64,000 nt of DNA. Source: Purpureocillium takamizusanense. Its lineage: Eukaryota > Ascomycota > Sordariomycetes > Hypocreales > Ophiocordycipitaceae. The stretch covers positions 744,001 to 808,000 of the forward strand of contig NC_063076.1 of assembly GCF_022605165.1 (NCBI RefSeq), given 5' to 3'. Every line of letters begins with the position of its first letter. Position 1 is the stretch's first letter. This document shows positions 36,701 through 48,200 of this stretch, piece after piece. The notes under the pieces were generated by a model that saw nothing but the letters and a program-made list of their open reading frames with translations, did not search any database and was not told where the DNA came from. The position numbers and the translations under genes were made by a program.

Positions 36701-39064
36701 CGTAGCCGTTTTCAGCCACCGTCTCGCCATGTGTGGCTGATGCCGATCAGAATCTGGCAAGGGGGCGTTTTGGTGGTACCTGGAGAATTTGAGGCGAGAG
36801 CCTCAGACGCACCCACTTCTTGGCCGGCAGTCTTGCGTGTCAGCCATGCCATGCCCTGCCAGAGACGAATGGCGGCGGACGGTCCGAAATGCAGTGCAGC
36901 AGGTGGTTCGCGGGCGGACGACCCCCTCCGGCCGATAGCCGCGCGGCGGACGTGGAAGACGGTGACTCGCAGCAGCAGGTCGCGGCAGAATACGTAGTAC
37001 AAGATGAGCAGACGCGGTCATCAGTCATCGTGCGCTGCGCCCTCCGTCCCGCCCACGGTTAGGCGTGTGCCTCTTCGCTGGCTGGGCATCCGTAGAACCT
37101 TCCATGCTGCCAGTGCTTCGTCCCTACCGAAGGTGAGTGAGCGCGAGCCCTCTTCCCACGGGTCCCGCCCTTGACTGGTGGTGGTGGTGGCATGCTCCCT
37201 CCCCTCTGTCGAATGGCCGGCGGTGGATTTGATACACTTGGGACGCTCACGGGGGAGAAGCATTGCCACCGCGAGCCGGGACGGTGACTCTGGCGGTGCG
37301 GATGCCATACTGCGCACTGCGCGTTGTGCTGCGCAGGATGAATGGGTTAGTAGGTACGTACCTCTGTCGTTGCGTTGCGTGCCTCGTCATCGCCCCTCGA
37401 GAGGCGACGACCAGGGGGGGGAGCGGGGAGCAAGCCTCAGCCAGCTCGAGGTACCAGTACCCAGGGCGCCGTGCAAGCAGATGGACGGGTTCCGGCGGTG
37501 CTGGTACCTGCACCGTACAATCTGCGCGCAGATGGTACATGGCCGAATCCACCCGGCCAGCTCGGCCGACGCTGGCCCTGCCCGCGTCCCGAACTCTTGT
37601 GCTGCGCTGCGCTGTCCATCGCAATCGCAATGAAAGCGTATGAATACAGGCTCTGCCTATGTACCATGCGAATACCAAGTACGGCACGCAAAATGAAGGG
37701 GCTTCGCAATCGGGTCCCACGTATCTCGCGCTCGCTGTGCATGCATGCACCAAACTCTGCAATCGCAGCCTGCGCAGCAACCTCGGGCGAAGCAGTGGGG
37801 GATGGGATGGGGGAGGCGAGACAGCTTGCGCGTAGAGTGGAAACCTCGACTCACGGGACCGACGAAAGGTAGCGGTACCTTGCCGGCCATCGCTCATTTT
37901 TCTTCCAGCTCGCTCTTGCAGCCGCCCGCCCATGCCGCCCAGCTTATCCACCCCAGGATGGGGCCTGGTGCGGGCGCTGATTGGCCGTGGTGGCACAGGC
38001 TGACGCGTAAACCGCCCAGCGCTGCGAGCGAGCGACGAACTGACGACGCTCGCTCACACACTGGGGGACTCCTGGTCGCCCACCCCTGGCCTTCCCCCCC
38101 TCCTCCCCCCTCCCTCCTCTGCCTCCGCTGCGGCCTCACTGGCTCGCTCGCTGGCAGGGCCGGCTGGGTCTCCAGGTGGGACGCACCACGCACGCACACA
38201 CACGCCACGCCACGGACGGTGCGTGCCACCACCACCACTGCACCCACGGCCACCACCACACAGCGCCGCCCGCCCGCCCGCGGGCCTGTTCTGCGCCTGA
38301 GATGATGCCCGGGCAGGGCTGTCCTGCCTCCTCCAGTCCAGTTCATCGGTCCCGTTAGTAGCCTGGCCCGGCGGCCAGTGGATGTCCACGCAACGCACGC
38401 ACTCTCGCGCCCGCCTGCAAGGCCGCCAGTGCTGTCGCCGCCGCCGCGAGGGGCTCCTCCATCCATCTGCTGCTGGCTGGGGACCCTTTTCCCCCCAGTC
38501 CCCCCCAGCCCATCCATTCCATCCCATTCATTCACATCCCATCCATCCATCCTCGCTTCCCGAAAGCGTTGCTATCGGGGTCGCCAGCGCTCGCTTTAAG
38601 TCCTCAACCACGGCGGCAATCTTGCCTGCGACTCTCTGTCGATAACGGGGAATTGTTTCCTCCCGACGACGACGACGACGACGACAACGACGTCAGCCGG
38701 GTCGACTCGCGAAGCCTGCCTGCGACTGACGAAGCGGTAGCCCGCGCCAGGCCCCTGTGGCGACTCCAGAGGCCTACGAATCCCCAGCTGACGACGCCCA
38801 CTGCCTTACGACCACGACCACGCCTGCTCGGGTTCGCCATCCGTTGGGCCACGACATACCTCGCTCGGCCGAGCGCTATAACACAACCCTATCAGCACGT
38901 CGACGACCACCCTCATCGTCCTCGTCCTGCCCTTTCCCTCCCACCGCGCCTCTCCCTCCCCACGCAGCGACGCCTGCATCCCCGCCACGCAACGTCGCTG
39001 CCGTGCCCAACCCTTCATCGCCTGCGACGCCACCAGGGTAATACCCGACTTCCGTTTTTCAACA
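33783..39064. other. Gene-free interval, 5.3 kb
   Basis: No supportable gene. Contains simple repeats (GTC at about 34424-34443, GACGAC at about 38664-38686, CCAT tracts at about 38509-38560) and presumably a long promoter/5' leader for PNG1. Open frames of 100-250 codons occur on both strands but carry no motif and break at simple repeats. Confidence 0.55.
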
Positions 39065-40517
39065 ATGGCCGGTCGAGGTACTCCGTTCAGCCCGGAGCCG
39101 TCGTCCCGGTCCGACTACGGCGAGGAGTGGGCGCACGACCTGCGCGTCCGCTTCGAGGGCCTGTTGCGGGACAAGCGCATGAATGAGCTGCGCTCCTGCT
39201 CTCGCCATCACACTCCCGAGGCTGGTCATTCCGATCTCGCTCAGCGAGCATCCAGTGCCGACCTGCGTGGTCATGCCTCGCACAGCGACTCCCGACCCGC
39301 GACCTCCCACACATCCGCCACGACTCCTCCCTCCTACTCGTGCATCAGACATCTACCCAAGATCCCGACAGCACCCGCCGCCGGCGATCGCGACTCTCAG
39401 AAGTTCCGCAACCTGCTCATTAGCCTGTCATTAACACCGACCAAGTATGAGAATCCTGGGCTGCTGGACGAGGCACTCCAGACGATTCCCTTGGATCGCA
39501 TCTATGGCGAGGCCGAGGAGGAAAGCCAGGTCCTGCAGGCCGAGGCCGAGAGCATGGGTGATGGCCGCAAACCTGAATGGGGATATCAAGACTGTGTCAT
39601 CAGGGCACTCCTCCGGTACGTTTCCCTCCTGCGCCTTCACTCGAATCGCGTCTAATGAAAACCCTAGATGGTTCAAGCGGTCGTTTTTCACATGGGTCAA
39701 TAACCCGCCCTGCCCTGTGTGCCTGTCGCCAACCATTGCCCAAGGCATGACGGCTCCGACGCCCGAGGAAAGCGCTTGCGGTGCTCTCCGCGTTGAACTC
39801 TACCGATGCTCGGCTCAAAACTGCGGCGCATACGAACGGTTCCCCCGATACGGAGATGTCTGGAGGCTGCTGCAGACTCGTCGAGGAAGAGTCGGAGAGT
39901 GGGCCAACTGCTTCAGCATGTTGTGCCGTGCCGTCGGTGGAAGGGTTCGATGGATCTGGAACGCCGAGGACCACGTGTGGACCGAGGTGTATTCGGAACA
40001 CCAGAAGCGATGGGTTCACGTCGACGCCTGCGAAGAGGCATGGGACAACCCACGTCTGTACACGGAAGGCTGGGGCAAGAAGATGTCATATTGTATCGCC
40101 TTTTCGATCGACGGAGCGACCGATGTCACTCGACGATATGTCCGCAACAACGAGTCCGCCAACGAACGTAACCGATGCCCCGAGGAGGTCATGCTCTACG
40201 TCATGCAGGAGATCAAGAACATCCGGCGTGCCAACATGGGCAAGGAAGAACGCTTCCGACTTGAGAAGGAGGACCAAAGGGAGGACCAGGAACTGCGAGG
40301 CTATGTCGTCGCCTCCATCGCCCAAGCCGTCACCGACCTGGTGCCCGGCGCGTCGAGCTCCTCAGCGGGTGGCCGGTCCCACGGCACGCCCAGCCGAGAT
40401 GTCAAGATGCCTGCCGAGCAGCCAAGCCGGCAGACTGGCTCGGCGGAATGGATGGCGGCCCAGCAGAATGCTCGCAGCCGACAGTTCCAGCCACCCCGCG
40501 GGCCCGACCAGCACTAA
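39065..40517 (+). CDS. PNG1: Peptide:N-glycanase-like transglutaminase-fold protein, probable pseudoenzyme
   Basis: PNGase removes N-glycans from misfolded glycoproteins during ER-associated degradation and binds Rad23 and the proteasome. One intron (39616-39667, branch CTAATG) gives 466 residues. The transglutaminase core is clear: zinc-type pairs CPVC and [32 protein letters not shown], and [14 protein letters not shown] through [12 protein letters not shown]. The His (residue 286) and Asp (303) of the triad are present, but the nucleophile expected in RCGEW is Val (residue 259, GTC at 39891-39893). The protein is therefore predicted to lack deglycosylation activity. As I recall, filamentous ascomycetes including Neurospora also lack the active residue, so this is likely a lineage trait with a structural role. 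Confidence 0.92.
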
Positions 40518-41332
40518 ACCAGCGGCAGCCTGGCGTGCCCCTTTTCATGAATAACACACGACTCTATACGGCTACGCTACCATGACCACCAACGACAACG
40601 GACGATATGTCATCCCCGTCGATCATTGCTCGTGGCTCACCTTCCACGCCACGGTCGTCTAATACTCTCAAACAACCCCACGCATACGTCCAAGTCAAAA
40701 GCCGACCCATGGACTTGGAATTTCTTTGCCCTTGTCGCCCCGTTATCAACAAGGATGGCGGGGCCTGTAACTATTCACGACATTCTTCTGCTACCTTTTT
40801 TTTTTTCCATTTGTGCTTGAATATAGGGGCGTCAACGGTTGGGTTGGTGGGGAGGGCCAGGTCCCTCGAGACATGGCACCCATGGGGGGCAAGGAAACAG
40901 GGCATATTCCCGCGGAAAACCCGCCTCGGCGTTTGGTGGTTGCTTTGAATAGCATCGAGTAAGAGATGGAGGGGAGGACAAGGGGACGTGGCAGCTGTCA
41001 ACGACTCGAGCGGAGCTATATAGAGACAGCGAGCAAAAGCGCTGAATGAAGACAGCCTGGTTGTTGTTGAAGCTTTCGACTTCGTCTGCAACGAACATCA
41101 CTTTTCTTGTGTCTAGTTGTTGGCGTCTGTTGACTCCTTTGCGGGCTGCACTTGCGATGAAAGAACCACTAGTCAAGCCCCTGAGTCTAGGGTATCACGT
41201 CTATAGTAGGCCTCATCCATCCCATCATGCCGCGGAAACGACCCTGATATTCCAAGCTGGGACCAAAATAAACGCCGTCGAAATCATGTGAAAGGTCCAC
41301 GCAGCGTAGGCAACCATTGTACCGACCTGCTC
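40518..41332. other. Convergent 3' region of PNG1 and the methyltransferase gene
   Basis: About 0.8 kb between two convergent stop codons. Nothing beyond UTR-like sequence is seen. Confidence 0.5.
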
Positions 41333-42435
41333 CTACGCCGGCGCGGCTTGTTCCTGCTGCTGCTGCTGCTGTTTCTTCTTTTTTACGACGAACCCGTGGT
41401 AGGGCAGGCTGGCCTCGCCCCCCAGCACGACGACCTCAATGTCCCAGTCGACGCCCGGGCAGTTGAGCCGCGGCATGATGAAGTGCTGCGGGCGGTACGT
41501 GACGTACAGGAAGACGCCGTCGTCTTTGAGCACGCGGTATACCTAAGGAGCGCATTTGGCACAGTCAGCGACGTTGTGGACCTTGGGACCGGGTATGGAC
41601 GCCTGTGGTGGTGGAAGCTACAGGACAGAATTGGGCGTGCAGTTGGACAGCAGTGAACGGAGAGAGTTTAGGGACCGAACGAGCAAACGAACGAACCTCT
41701 TGGATGTACGCGGCCGTGTGTTCGACCACGTCCTGCGGGGGGCTCCACGGGCTGCCGTGGATCATGGCGTCGAGGGTGCCCTTGTCAAAGGCCACGTCGA
41801 CGGACCGCGCGGGCAGGCCGTCCATGCTGCACACGTCCATGAGCCGCCATTGGATGCTGGGGACGTCGGCGTGGCGCCGCGACATGAGGTCGACGACGAC
41901 CTTGGAGAAGTCGACGCAGAGCTGGTCCGCGTAGCCCCTCTCTGCGAGGTCCCGGGGGAGGGTCTATAATATAAAAAGTCCTCGGTACGGGTCAGCCAAC
42001 GGTGCGTGACTACGCTCGCTCATGACTCTCCCGCAAAGTTCACAATGGTGGGCAACAGGATTCAGCCTGAACCCCCCGTATATAAGCCCCTTTCGCTGTG
42101 AAAAAAAAAAAGGCTTTCCACTTTCTACTTGCACGGGTCCTCTCTTCGAGGCTGGTAAGGAGGAGTCGAGGGAGGTTACAGAAAGGACATACAACGGGCG
42201 CGCACGCACAAAGCCAGGGCATCTTTCAACGTACACTGTCTCCGGAACCGAGGTGCAGTATCTTGGGATTCGTCGCCGGCGGTCGCGCAGTAAACAACTT
42301 GGGCTCGAGGAACGGCAGCAGCTCGTCAAAAGTACGGAACCACTCGTGCGTCGGCGCCGCGTCCTCGGCCGTGGCGTACCGCTCGTCCCAGAACTCGGGG
42401 TGGGCGAGGCGCTCAATGTCCTGGTCGCTCATCAT
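41333..42435 (-). CDS. Class I SAM methyltransferase, METTL13/EEF1AKMT4-like
   Basis: Small Rossmann-fold methyltransferase of the family that methylates lysines of elongation factor eEF1A in animals; the fungal substrate is inferred only. Exons: 42435-42235, 41963-41697 and 41542-41333, all joined in phase 0, giving 225 residues. The first junction rebuilds the SAM-binding motif LHLGSGDSTLPRDL, and the family signature FDKGTLDAM follows in exon 2. Intron 1 is 271 bp (41964-42234), long for this window; intron 2 is 154 bp. The C-terminus ends in a Lys4-Gln6 tract. Two tandem ATGs open the frame. It is divergent from the SWIM/RING gene 0.5 kb away. Confidence 0.85.
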
Positions 42436-42939
42436 ATTGGGCGCGGGGCGAGGACACTCAATTGGCCTCTCTCCCCCGTGGGCATATACATGTAGTATCC
42501 GGGGGATAAGTTCTCGAGAATGTGAGAAAGACACTATCTGTTGCGGCGCAAGTCTTAATTCTGAACTGCCGTCTGTGGTGGGGCTGCTGAAGTGGATTGA
42601 GCAGGGTTGGACAGGAGTGGCAGGCGGTGAGATTCAGGAACCACAAAGTGGAGCTGACTTCGATGGCGCGGGTTCGCATGGCCATGACTTTCCCAACTAG
42701 CAACTCGCCATTGATGAAGTCGCCACTGTAAGTTTAGCGCTCATAGCCTCTCATTCACGCGGTCTGGATACCACTCGAGACCAGTATTCGCAGATACCCT
42801 ATTTTCACGAGTTCGCCCATCTGGATCGGTTCATATCTTTCGAAGCCATCAAAGTGTCAAGTACGAAGTAATCGACAATCAGTCCTATGTTGAGACTGCG
42901 ATCGTCCTGCGCCGACGTCACCGCGCTCTGGATGTAAAC
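42436..42939. promoter_or_regulatory. Divergent promoter, methyltransferase / SWIM-RING gene
   Basis: A 504 bp spacer between divergent start codons; no further feature is evident. Confidence 0.45.
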
Positions 42940-44078
42940 ATGAGCCCGCCAGCCACCGGAACCGTGCAGCAAAGCACAAGGCAACTTTCTCGTCGCAAGG
43001 CTCCTGCAAAAAGTGCTGTGAAAGGACGAGCCGGGTCGTCCGCCAATCCAATCGTTCTGGATGATGACATGGCGCCGTCGACATCACAGAAGCCCTCCGC
43101 CAAGTCCCAGAGCACGAGCAAAGGTCCCTACACGCCAGCGAAGAAGCCATCAGCAAAGCCATCAGCAAAGCCATCACAGCAGGCGGCGAAATCGCCGCCA
43201 AGTCGGAAAAGAAAGGCCGAGGCAGGCGCGTCGCCCACAGAGGAGAAGCGGGCACGGAGATTCCGCGCCCAGGCACCGCAGGCCTTTCACGCCGTCTATG
43301 AGAGAGCCCTTGCTCAGCGCTTCTATGTGCTGAAGCGGACGCCGGATGGGACGGCAGATTGTCCCACGGAGACATTTGAGATGACCGGGTCGACTGGCAA
43401 TGTCTATACCGTCCATATCGGCCGGCAGCCGCAGTGCAACTGCCCTCACGCCCGCAAGGGCAATCAGTGCAAACACGTCTTATACGTATGCTCTTACCTT
43501 CTTTTTGATACGATTTACACGGTTACACTGAGAGCGGGCTAACACGCTCGCGCAGATTCTAGCCCGGGCCCTGCACGCTCCATTCCATCTGGTCTACCAG
43601 TCCGCGTTGCTCAGCACCGAGCTACGCACAATCTTCGCGAGCGAGCCTAACAGGAATGATGCCTCCGGGAGCGCTACTTCCGGCAAGCGCAAGCCAGTTG
43701 AAGGAGACTGCCCCATTTGCTACTGCGATCTGGACGCCGACAGCCCCGAATCTGTCGTCTGGTGCCGTGCTGCGTGCGGACAGAACATTCACCAAACATG
43801 CTTCCAGATGTGGGCCGCGACCAAGGCGCATGGCACCGTCACTTGTCCCATGTGCCGTAGCACGTGGGAGGGCGACCCGGACGCCGCGTCTCGGGTACGC
43901 ATGGACATGGCCGTCGACAGCGAGGGCTACGCCAATGTCGGTCGCCAGCTCGGCATCAGTTCTGTTCGAGGTGCGTAAACCAGAGAACTCTTCTACTAGG
44001 TAGTAGCTAACCTTGACGCGACCAGATGAGAGCACGTACTCGCAATGGGGTTTTACGCGACGAGGACATCTCTTCTGA
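42940..44078 (+). CDS. SWIM zinc finger plus RING protein (ZSWIM2/MEX-like), probable E3 ubiquitin ligase
   Basis: Three exons: 42940-43485, 43556-43970 and 44026-44078 (introns of 70 and 55 bp), 337 residues. The N-terminal ~110 residues are basic and disordered, with a PSAKPSAKPS repeat. The SWIM finger is C-x-C-x8-C-x-H (QCNCPHARKGNQCKH) just before the first intron. A RING-type finger follows in exon 2: CPIC, then WCRAACGQNIHQTC, then CPMC, the arrangement of ZSWIM2 and MEKK1. The third exon adds DESTYSQW and ends HLF. Such proteins act as E3 ligases; the target is unknown. Without the last intron the frame would stop at 43978. Confidence 0.85.
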
Positions 44079-44701
44079 TTTCACTTTTCAGACAGCTTGA
44101 CGGCATACGATAAGTGAAAGAAGCTCTTGCCATACACGTATCAAGTCGACACCAAAAGACCCGACAACGCGACGCGGTCCGGGCTGTGTCCGATCGCATG
44201 ACTCCGGGTTCCGTCAGTGACACTGTCGGGCTCTGAGTCCATTTCATCCGCGATGTTATATGATGGCTGAGCCTGGCGATGCATTTCAGGCTCGCGAGCA
44301 TGTGCGGATGCCTACCTATCGCCCAGCATTTCTCGGCGCAGCGCCAACGTCTCGCGATGCACGACTCGGCCTCCTCGTACTTCCCTTGGCTGTCAAGCAC
44401 TAGTGCATGGTTGTTTATACTCGCGAACGTGTCGGGATGTCTGTCGCCGAGCATCAATCAATATGATGCTAACTGTGATCCCTGTGGAGCCAATTGTCTG
44501 ACACGCCACAAACTCCATTTAGCCTCCACTCGCGGCTACTGGCCCACCACAGAAAATTCAATCGCACACGAAAAGGCTGCCACGGACGTAGCGGTTGCAG
44601 ACGCCAAGTGCCACTCGGCTTAATAAAAGGTCAGGCAGCCAGCAGATATCCTGCCCCTCCCAAACAATTCGTTCTCAGCCTTCAACGCGAGGTTACTCCT
44701 G
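44079..44701. other. Interval with TPR relic
   Basis: About 0.6 kb between the SWIM/RING gene and the next methyltransferase, largely occupied by a minus-strand remnant of a TPR gene (44270-44457). The rest shows nothing recognisable. Confidence 0.55.
44270..44457 (-). pseudogene. Tetratricopeptide (NACHT/kinesin-light-chain-type TPR) gene fragment
   Basis: The minus-strand frame reads LGDRHPDTFASINNHALVLDSQGKYEEAE and then a degraded second unit around RHPHMLASL. This is the 42-residue TPR repeat found at the C-terminus of fungal NLR-like and kinesin-light-chain-like proteins. Just after the first unit the register slips (ESCIARRWRCAEKCWAIG), suggesting small indels, and after the second unit homology disappears. 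No start, effector or NACHT part is visible nearby. It is best read as a dead fragment of a larger gene. Confidence 0.7.
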
Positions 44702-45916
44702 ATGCACTACATACGCCTGCTCAGGCCCCCCAAATTGGCCGGGAGCGGCTCCAGAACTCGTCTGGATCTGGTCATCACAATTAATACGGACTTGAGCGAC
44801 TCACTTCTGTTTGTGCAGAAATCTCTCGAGATAACCGTTACGGCAGAAGTGACGACTTCCTCCGGCAAGTCGACACAGGCCATCACAGCATGTGGCGAGC
44901 TGGTGTGGAAGCCAAGGACGAGAATCCTCAAGCCAAGCCTGAATCTTCCTCTACAAACCACAAAGGCGTTGGAAGCCGCTTCCAAGACCGAAATATGCGT
45001 CAGTGCTACCCCAGCACTGTCAGCGACGACGGTGGGGGGCATACTCCTGCGTTCAAGCAGCGTCGCCCACGACGAGCATGACGGCGGACTCATCATGCCG
45101 GTATGGGCGGAACTGCGCGTCGATGGATATATCCATGACCATCTTTGTAGGCGAAGACTGTATCTCTACGATGAGGGAGGAGAATTTCTCGAACTCGAGG
45201 AAGAACTGGGTGAGAGCATGGCTCGCCACGTCTGGGACGGAGGGATTGTTAGTCTCTGCGCTGTCGCGGGCATTCCCGCATCAAACAAATACGCCTCGAA
45301 TCAAGGTGCGACCATGGCAGCCATGCAAAACGCATTAGGTACCGCCGGCGAACTGAACATTCTGGAGCTCGGTTGTGGCGTCGGCACGTTGGGCGTTGGT
45401 CTCTGCGCCGTGCTGCGGCAAATGCGCCCTGTCGGGGTTGGACGGTGGACCATCTTGCTGACTGACTTGGAAGACGCCGAGAACCGAGCAAAATTCAATA
45501 TATCTCGTCTGCAGCAAGACAGAAATTTCACGGGAGAAGGCGCTAATATCCGAATGCTGTATGAGAATTTGGACTGGCAAGACGGCAGGGAAGGTCGCTT
45601 CGGGCCACAAACACGAGCGCGGCATTGGGACTTGGTCATGTTGAGTGACTGCACCTACAACGAGGATGGGCTTCTCGCGTTGGTTGAAACGCTGTCAGCC
45701 TTGCATGCTTTTAACATGGACAAGGCCGCCCAGGAGGAGGCACCGTTCACTACCAAGGTGTTCATTGCGACGAAGCCCCGACACTTTTCTGAGAACATTG
45801 TATTTGGTCTTCTTCATCAGGCGGGCTGGAAGATGCAGTCGAAGCAAGTGCTGCAACTCCCTGTTATAGGCTTGGATCCCCAGTCAGTTGACATGTACAT
45901 GTTTACGAAGTCATGA
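44702..45916 (+). CDS. Methyltransferase-16 (METTL21/FAM86-type) lysine methyltransferase-like protein
   Basis: Intronless, 404 residues, with the start MHYIRLLRPPKL typical of this fungal group. The N-terminal ~200 residues are variable. The Rossmann core has motif I LNILELGCGVGTLGVGL, an acidic TDLEDAENRAKFN strand, and the post-II block LSDCTYNEDGLLALVE, which matches the D-x-x-Y motif of non-histone lysine methyltransferases. The substrate is unknown. It begins 0.25 kb from the TPR relic. Confidence 0.82.
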   Translation: MHYIRLLRPPKLAGSGSRTRLDLVITINTDLSDSLLFVQKSLEITVTAEVTTSSGKSTQAITACGELVWKPRTRILKPSLNLPLQTTKALEAASKTEICVSATPALSATTVGGILLRSSSVAHDEHDGGLIMPVWAELRVDGYIHDHLCRRRLYLYDEGGEFLELEEELGESMARHVWDGGIVSLCAVAGIPASNKYASNQGATMAAMQNALGTAGELNILELGCGVGTLGVGLCAVLRQMRPVGVGRWTILLTDLEDAENRAKFNISRLQQDRNFTGEGANIRMLYENLDWQDGREGRFGPQTRARHWDLVMLSDCTYNEDGLLALVETLSALHAFNMDKAAQEEAPFTTKVFIATKPRHFSENIVFGLLHQAGWKMQSKQVLQLPVIGLDPQSVDMYMFTKS

Positions 45917-46364
45917 TGAGTGGCCGTGTAATGGCAATATCACGGTTAGTTCAGTTAGGCAAGAGAGACAATAGCTGCATTGGCGGGTGGGCTGCGCCTA
46001 TTGCCACAGACTAAGACTGAAGCTTGAAGAGCTTTATTCATGGTGAGACGCCGCCGGCGAGCTGCGTGGGGATATCCCCTGTACGCCGCCGTCGCGTGGC
46101 TGCTGGTCCCGGCTGGCCGGGATCTTACAGGCTGCTAACCGGGCTAGCTCACACGTTAGGTAGGTAGCTACGTCTTGGACTTGTAAAGCCAGAATCTATC
46201 TGAATATAGCGTATACTAATAAGTAGTGCTATTAGCACGACTACTTTTTGCTCGGTGCACGACCTAGCATAACGATGTATATTGCATCTTTTTCCATTTC
46301 TATAGTAAAGGAAGAAGTCCTGTGATGTAAGGTTGTTATATTGATGCTTGATTCACATCATTTC
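45917..46364. other. Convergent 3' interval
   Basis: About 0.45 kb between two convergent genes. It contains a near-perfect GC-rich inverted repeat at 46105-46124 (GGTCCCGGCT against GGCCGGGATC), which could form a hairpin, and otherwise AT-richer UTR-like sequence. Confidence 0.45.
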
Positions 46365-47887
46365 TCATTTCAATCCCGCAAGAGTCCGGCACACGGCCCT
46401 GTGGTCTTTAAAGTGCGACACCTGACACTCCCTCTTGCAGTACTTGACGGCCTTGCATCTGCCGCACGCCATCAACGCACCAGACCTGTTCCCGCAGTTG
46501 GCGCACTGTGTCGCTGGTGGACGAAAGATCGCCTCCAGTACATCTTCGGCCGACTTCTTGGCCCGCGTCAAGATGCGCTGCTCGCCCGCACTGACCTGTG
46601 CCGCTGCCCAAGCGTTGCCCCCCGCGGGGTAGTCTTCCCCGGCGAGCTTTGCCTCGAGCTTTTCCAGCGGGATAACGAAGCTCTCTAGGAGGGTGCCTAT
46701 CGAATCGACCAAAAATCGCAGCACCTGCGTCTCGTTTTCATCACTGATCTTGCCGCCTGTGCCATTCACTAGCTGCAGAGTCATGTCTGTGATGTTGGAC
46801 TCGTCCAGTCGCTGGATTCGGAGGTATTGAAGCACGCTATTCGGAAGTGGCTCCTTCACGGTGAGGGAAATAGTGCATGTTGAGCTCAGCCCTGCCAGCG
46901 CCCAGAGCCTCTCCTTCTGCTCGTAGAGGGGGGCCATTGGGCTCGTCTGGAGCACGAGGTCGTAACTGTCGTTGGGGTTGTCCGGCAGAACAAAGCCGTA
47001 AAGACGCAAAAGTCGGTTGTTCGGCACGCTGCCGTAGGAGATGAATATCTGTCATTTTATCATCAGGTTAGCTTTTTGAAAAAATTGCGCATCGACAGAG
47101 CACGATCAGCAGAGTGGTGAGCTAACCTGATCTCCGACTTGGTAGTCCTTCGCGGCAAGGATGGAAAGGTCTCCAGACTTTGGATCGTAAGCATGGCACT
47201 GCTTTGCGTCGAGAGAATGGTTTAGCATGTCTGCCAGAGGGGCCACGAGCCGAACCGAAGTCGTCTCCGAGACTGCAAAGTCCATTGCACGGCTCCATAC
47301 CGAGCAAAGAGCCCATTTGTACTAATAACGTAAGAGTAAGCTCGTAATAAGCGACAGGGAACGAGTTAGGGTGCTGCAGGAGGGGCAACGAAACTTACAT
47401 CTTCCACCGTAAATTGGTCTGGAGGGAAGAGATCGCGATGCTGGCTCAGCAGCCGCACATGCAGCCGCCTGTAGTCGTCCTGCACACGCTGTTCCAGCTG
47501 CGAGGTGAGCGTAAAGAGCGACGATCCCTCGCAGACTCGCAGCTCGTCATCTGTAAAGAAGATGCTTGCCGAGTAGCTCTGCGGTATCGCAGCGATATGA
47601 TGTCGACGGCCCTCATAGCCTGATGTTCGCGACTTGACAAAGAGGAGATAGACGGCCAAAGTGTCCTCGACCGACAAGGGCGGCCGCGCAGAGCGAAGAA
47701 CCGGCCCAAGGAGCGGGTCGGCGCGCGCCCCTTCTACCTTCCACAAGCAAGCAGAAGGGATGGTTAGGATGCGTTCTCCTTCTTTGAAGCTACGTAGTGC
47801 TTTAACACCGCGTCCGGTAACGGGGAAATCAGTAATCTCGATGCCATCCACACCGAAGGCCCCCGATTGCTTCAGCCAAGCCTCCAT
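46365..47887 (-). CDS. SET-domain protein (LSMT/SETD3-like) with C-terminal MYND zinc finger
   Basis: Predicted protein lysine methyltransferase. Exons 47887-47399, 47321-47127 and 47048-46365 (introns of 77 and 78 bp, phase 0) give 455 residues. The split SET domain shows VTGRGVKALRSFKEGERIL near the N-terminus, the catalytic-type LADMLNHS motif in exon 2 and GDQIFISYGSVPNNRLLRLYGF at the second junction, as in Rubisco-LSMT/SETD3/Rkm enzymes, followed by a helical substrate-binding-like region. A MYND finger closes the protein (C410-x2-C413, C423-x2-C426, C432-x3-C436, H444-x3-C448). MYND in SMYD proteins sits inside the SET domain, so this order is different. Start 47887 is the first clear ATG; 47923 is an in-frame alternative. 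Confidence 0.85.
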
Positions 47888-48036
47888 GGATCTAGACAAA
47901 AAGAGAAATGCTGTGATCGGCAATTTTCTGTGTTCGCAAAAAGCTGCGTAGGAGTGAATCTCGAGAACCCATGAAACAGCTCTTATACCCCGAATTATGC
48001 GAGTTGAGTGTATTGCTCACCGCCTTCTCGATCGAG

Positions 48037-48102
48037 CTGCCCGCTATGGCCTGCGCTGCCCGCTATGGCCTGCGCTGCCCGCTATGGCCTGCGTTGCCCG
48101 CT
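48037..48102. repeat. 19-bp tandem repeat, three full copies plus a partial
   Basis: Three identical copies of CTGCCCGCTATGGCCTGCG start at 48037, 48056 and 48075; a fourth diverging copy (TTGCCCGCT...) starts at 48094. The perfect identity suggests a recent expansion. Confidence 0.9.
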
Positions 48103-48200
48103 GTGTGTAATGGCTCACTCGCCAGATATCAGTTTGGTAGTCAGGTAAGAGAAGCAATGGTAGAATTAGACGACCGTAGGGGTGATAGTATTGCAAGACT

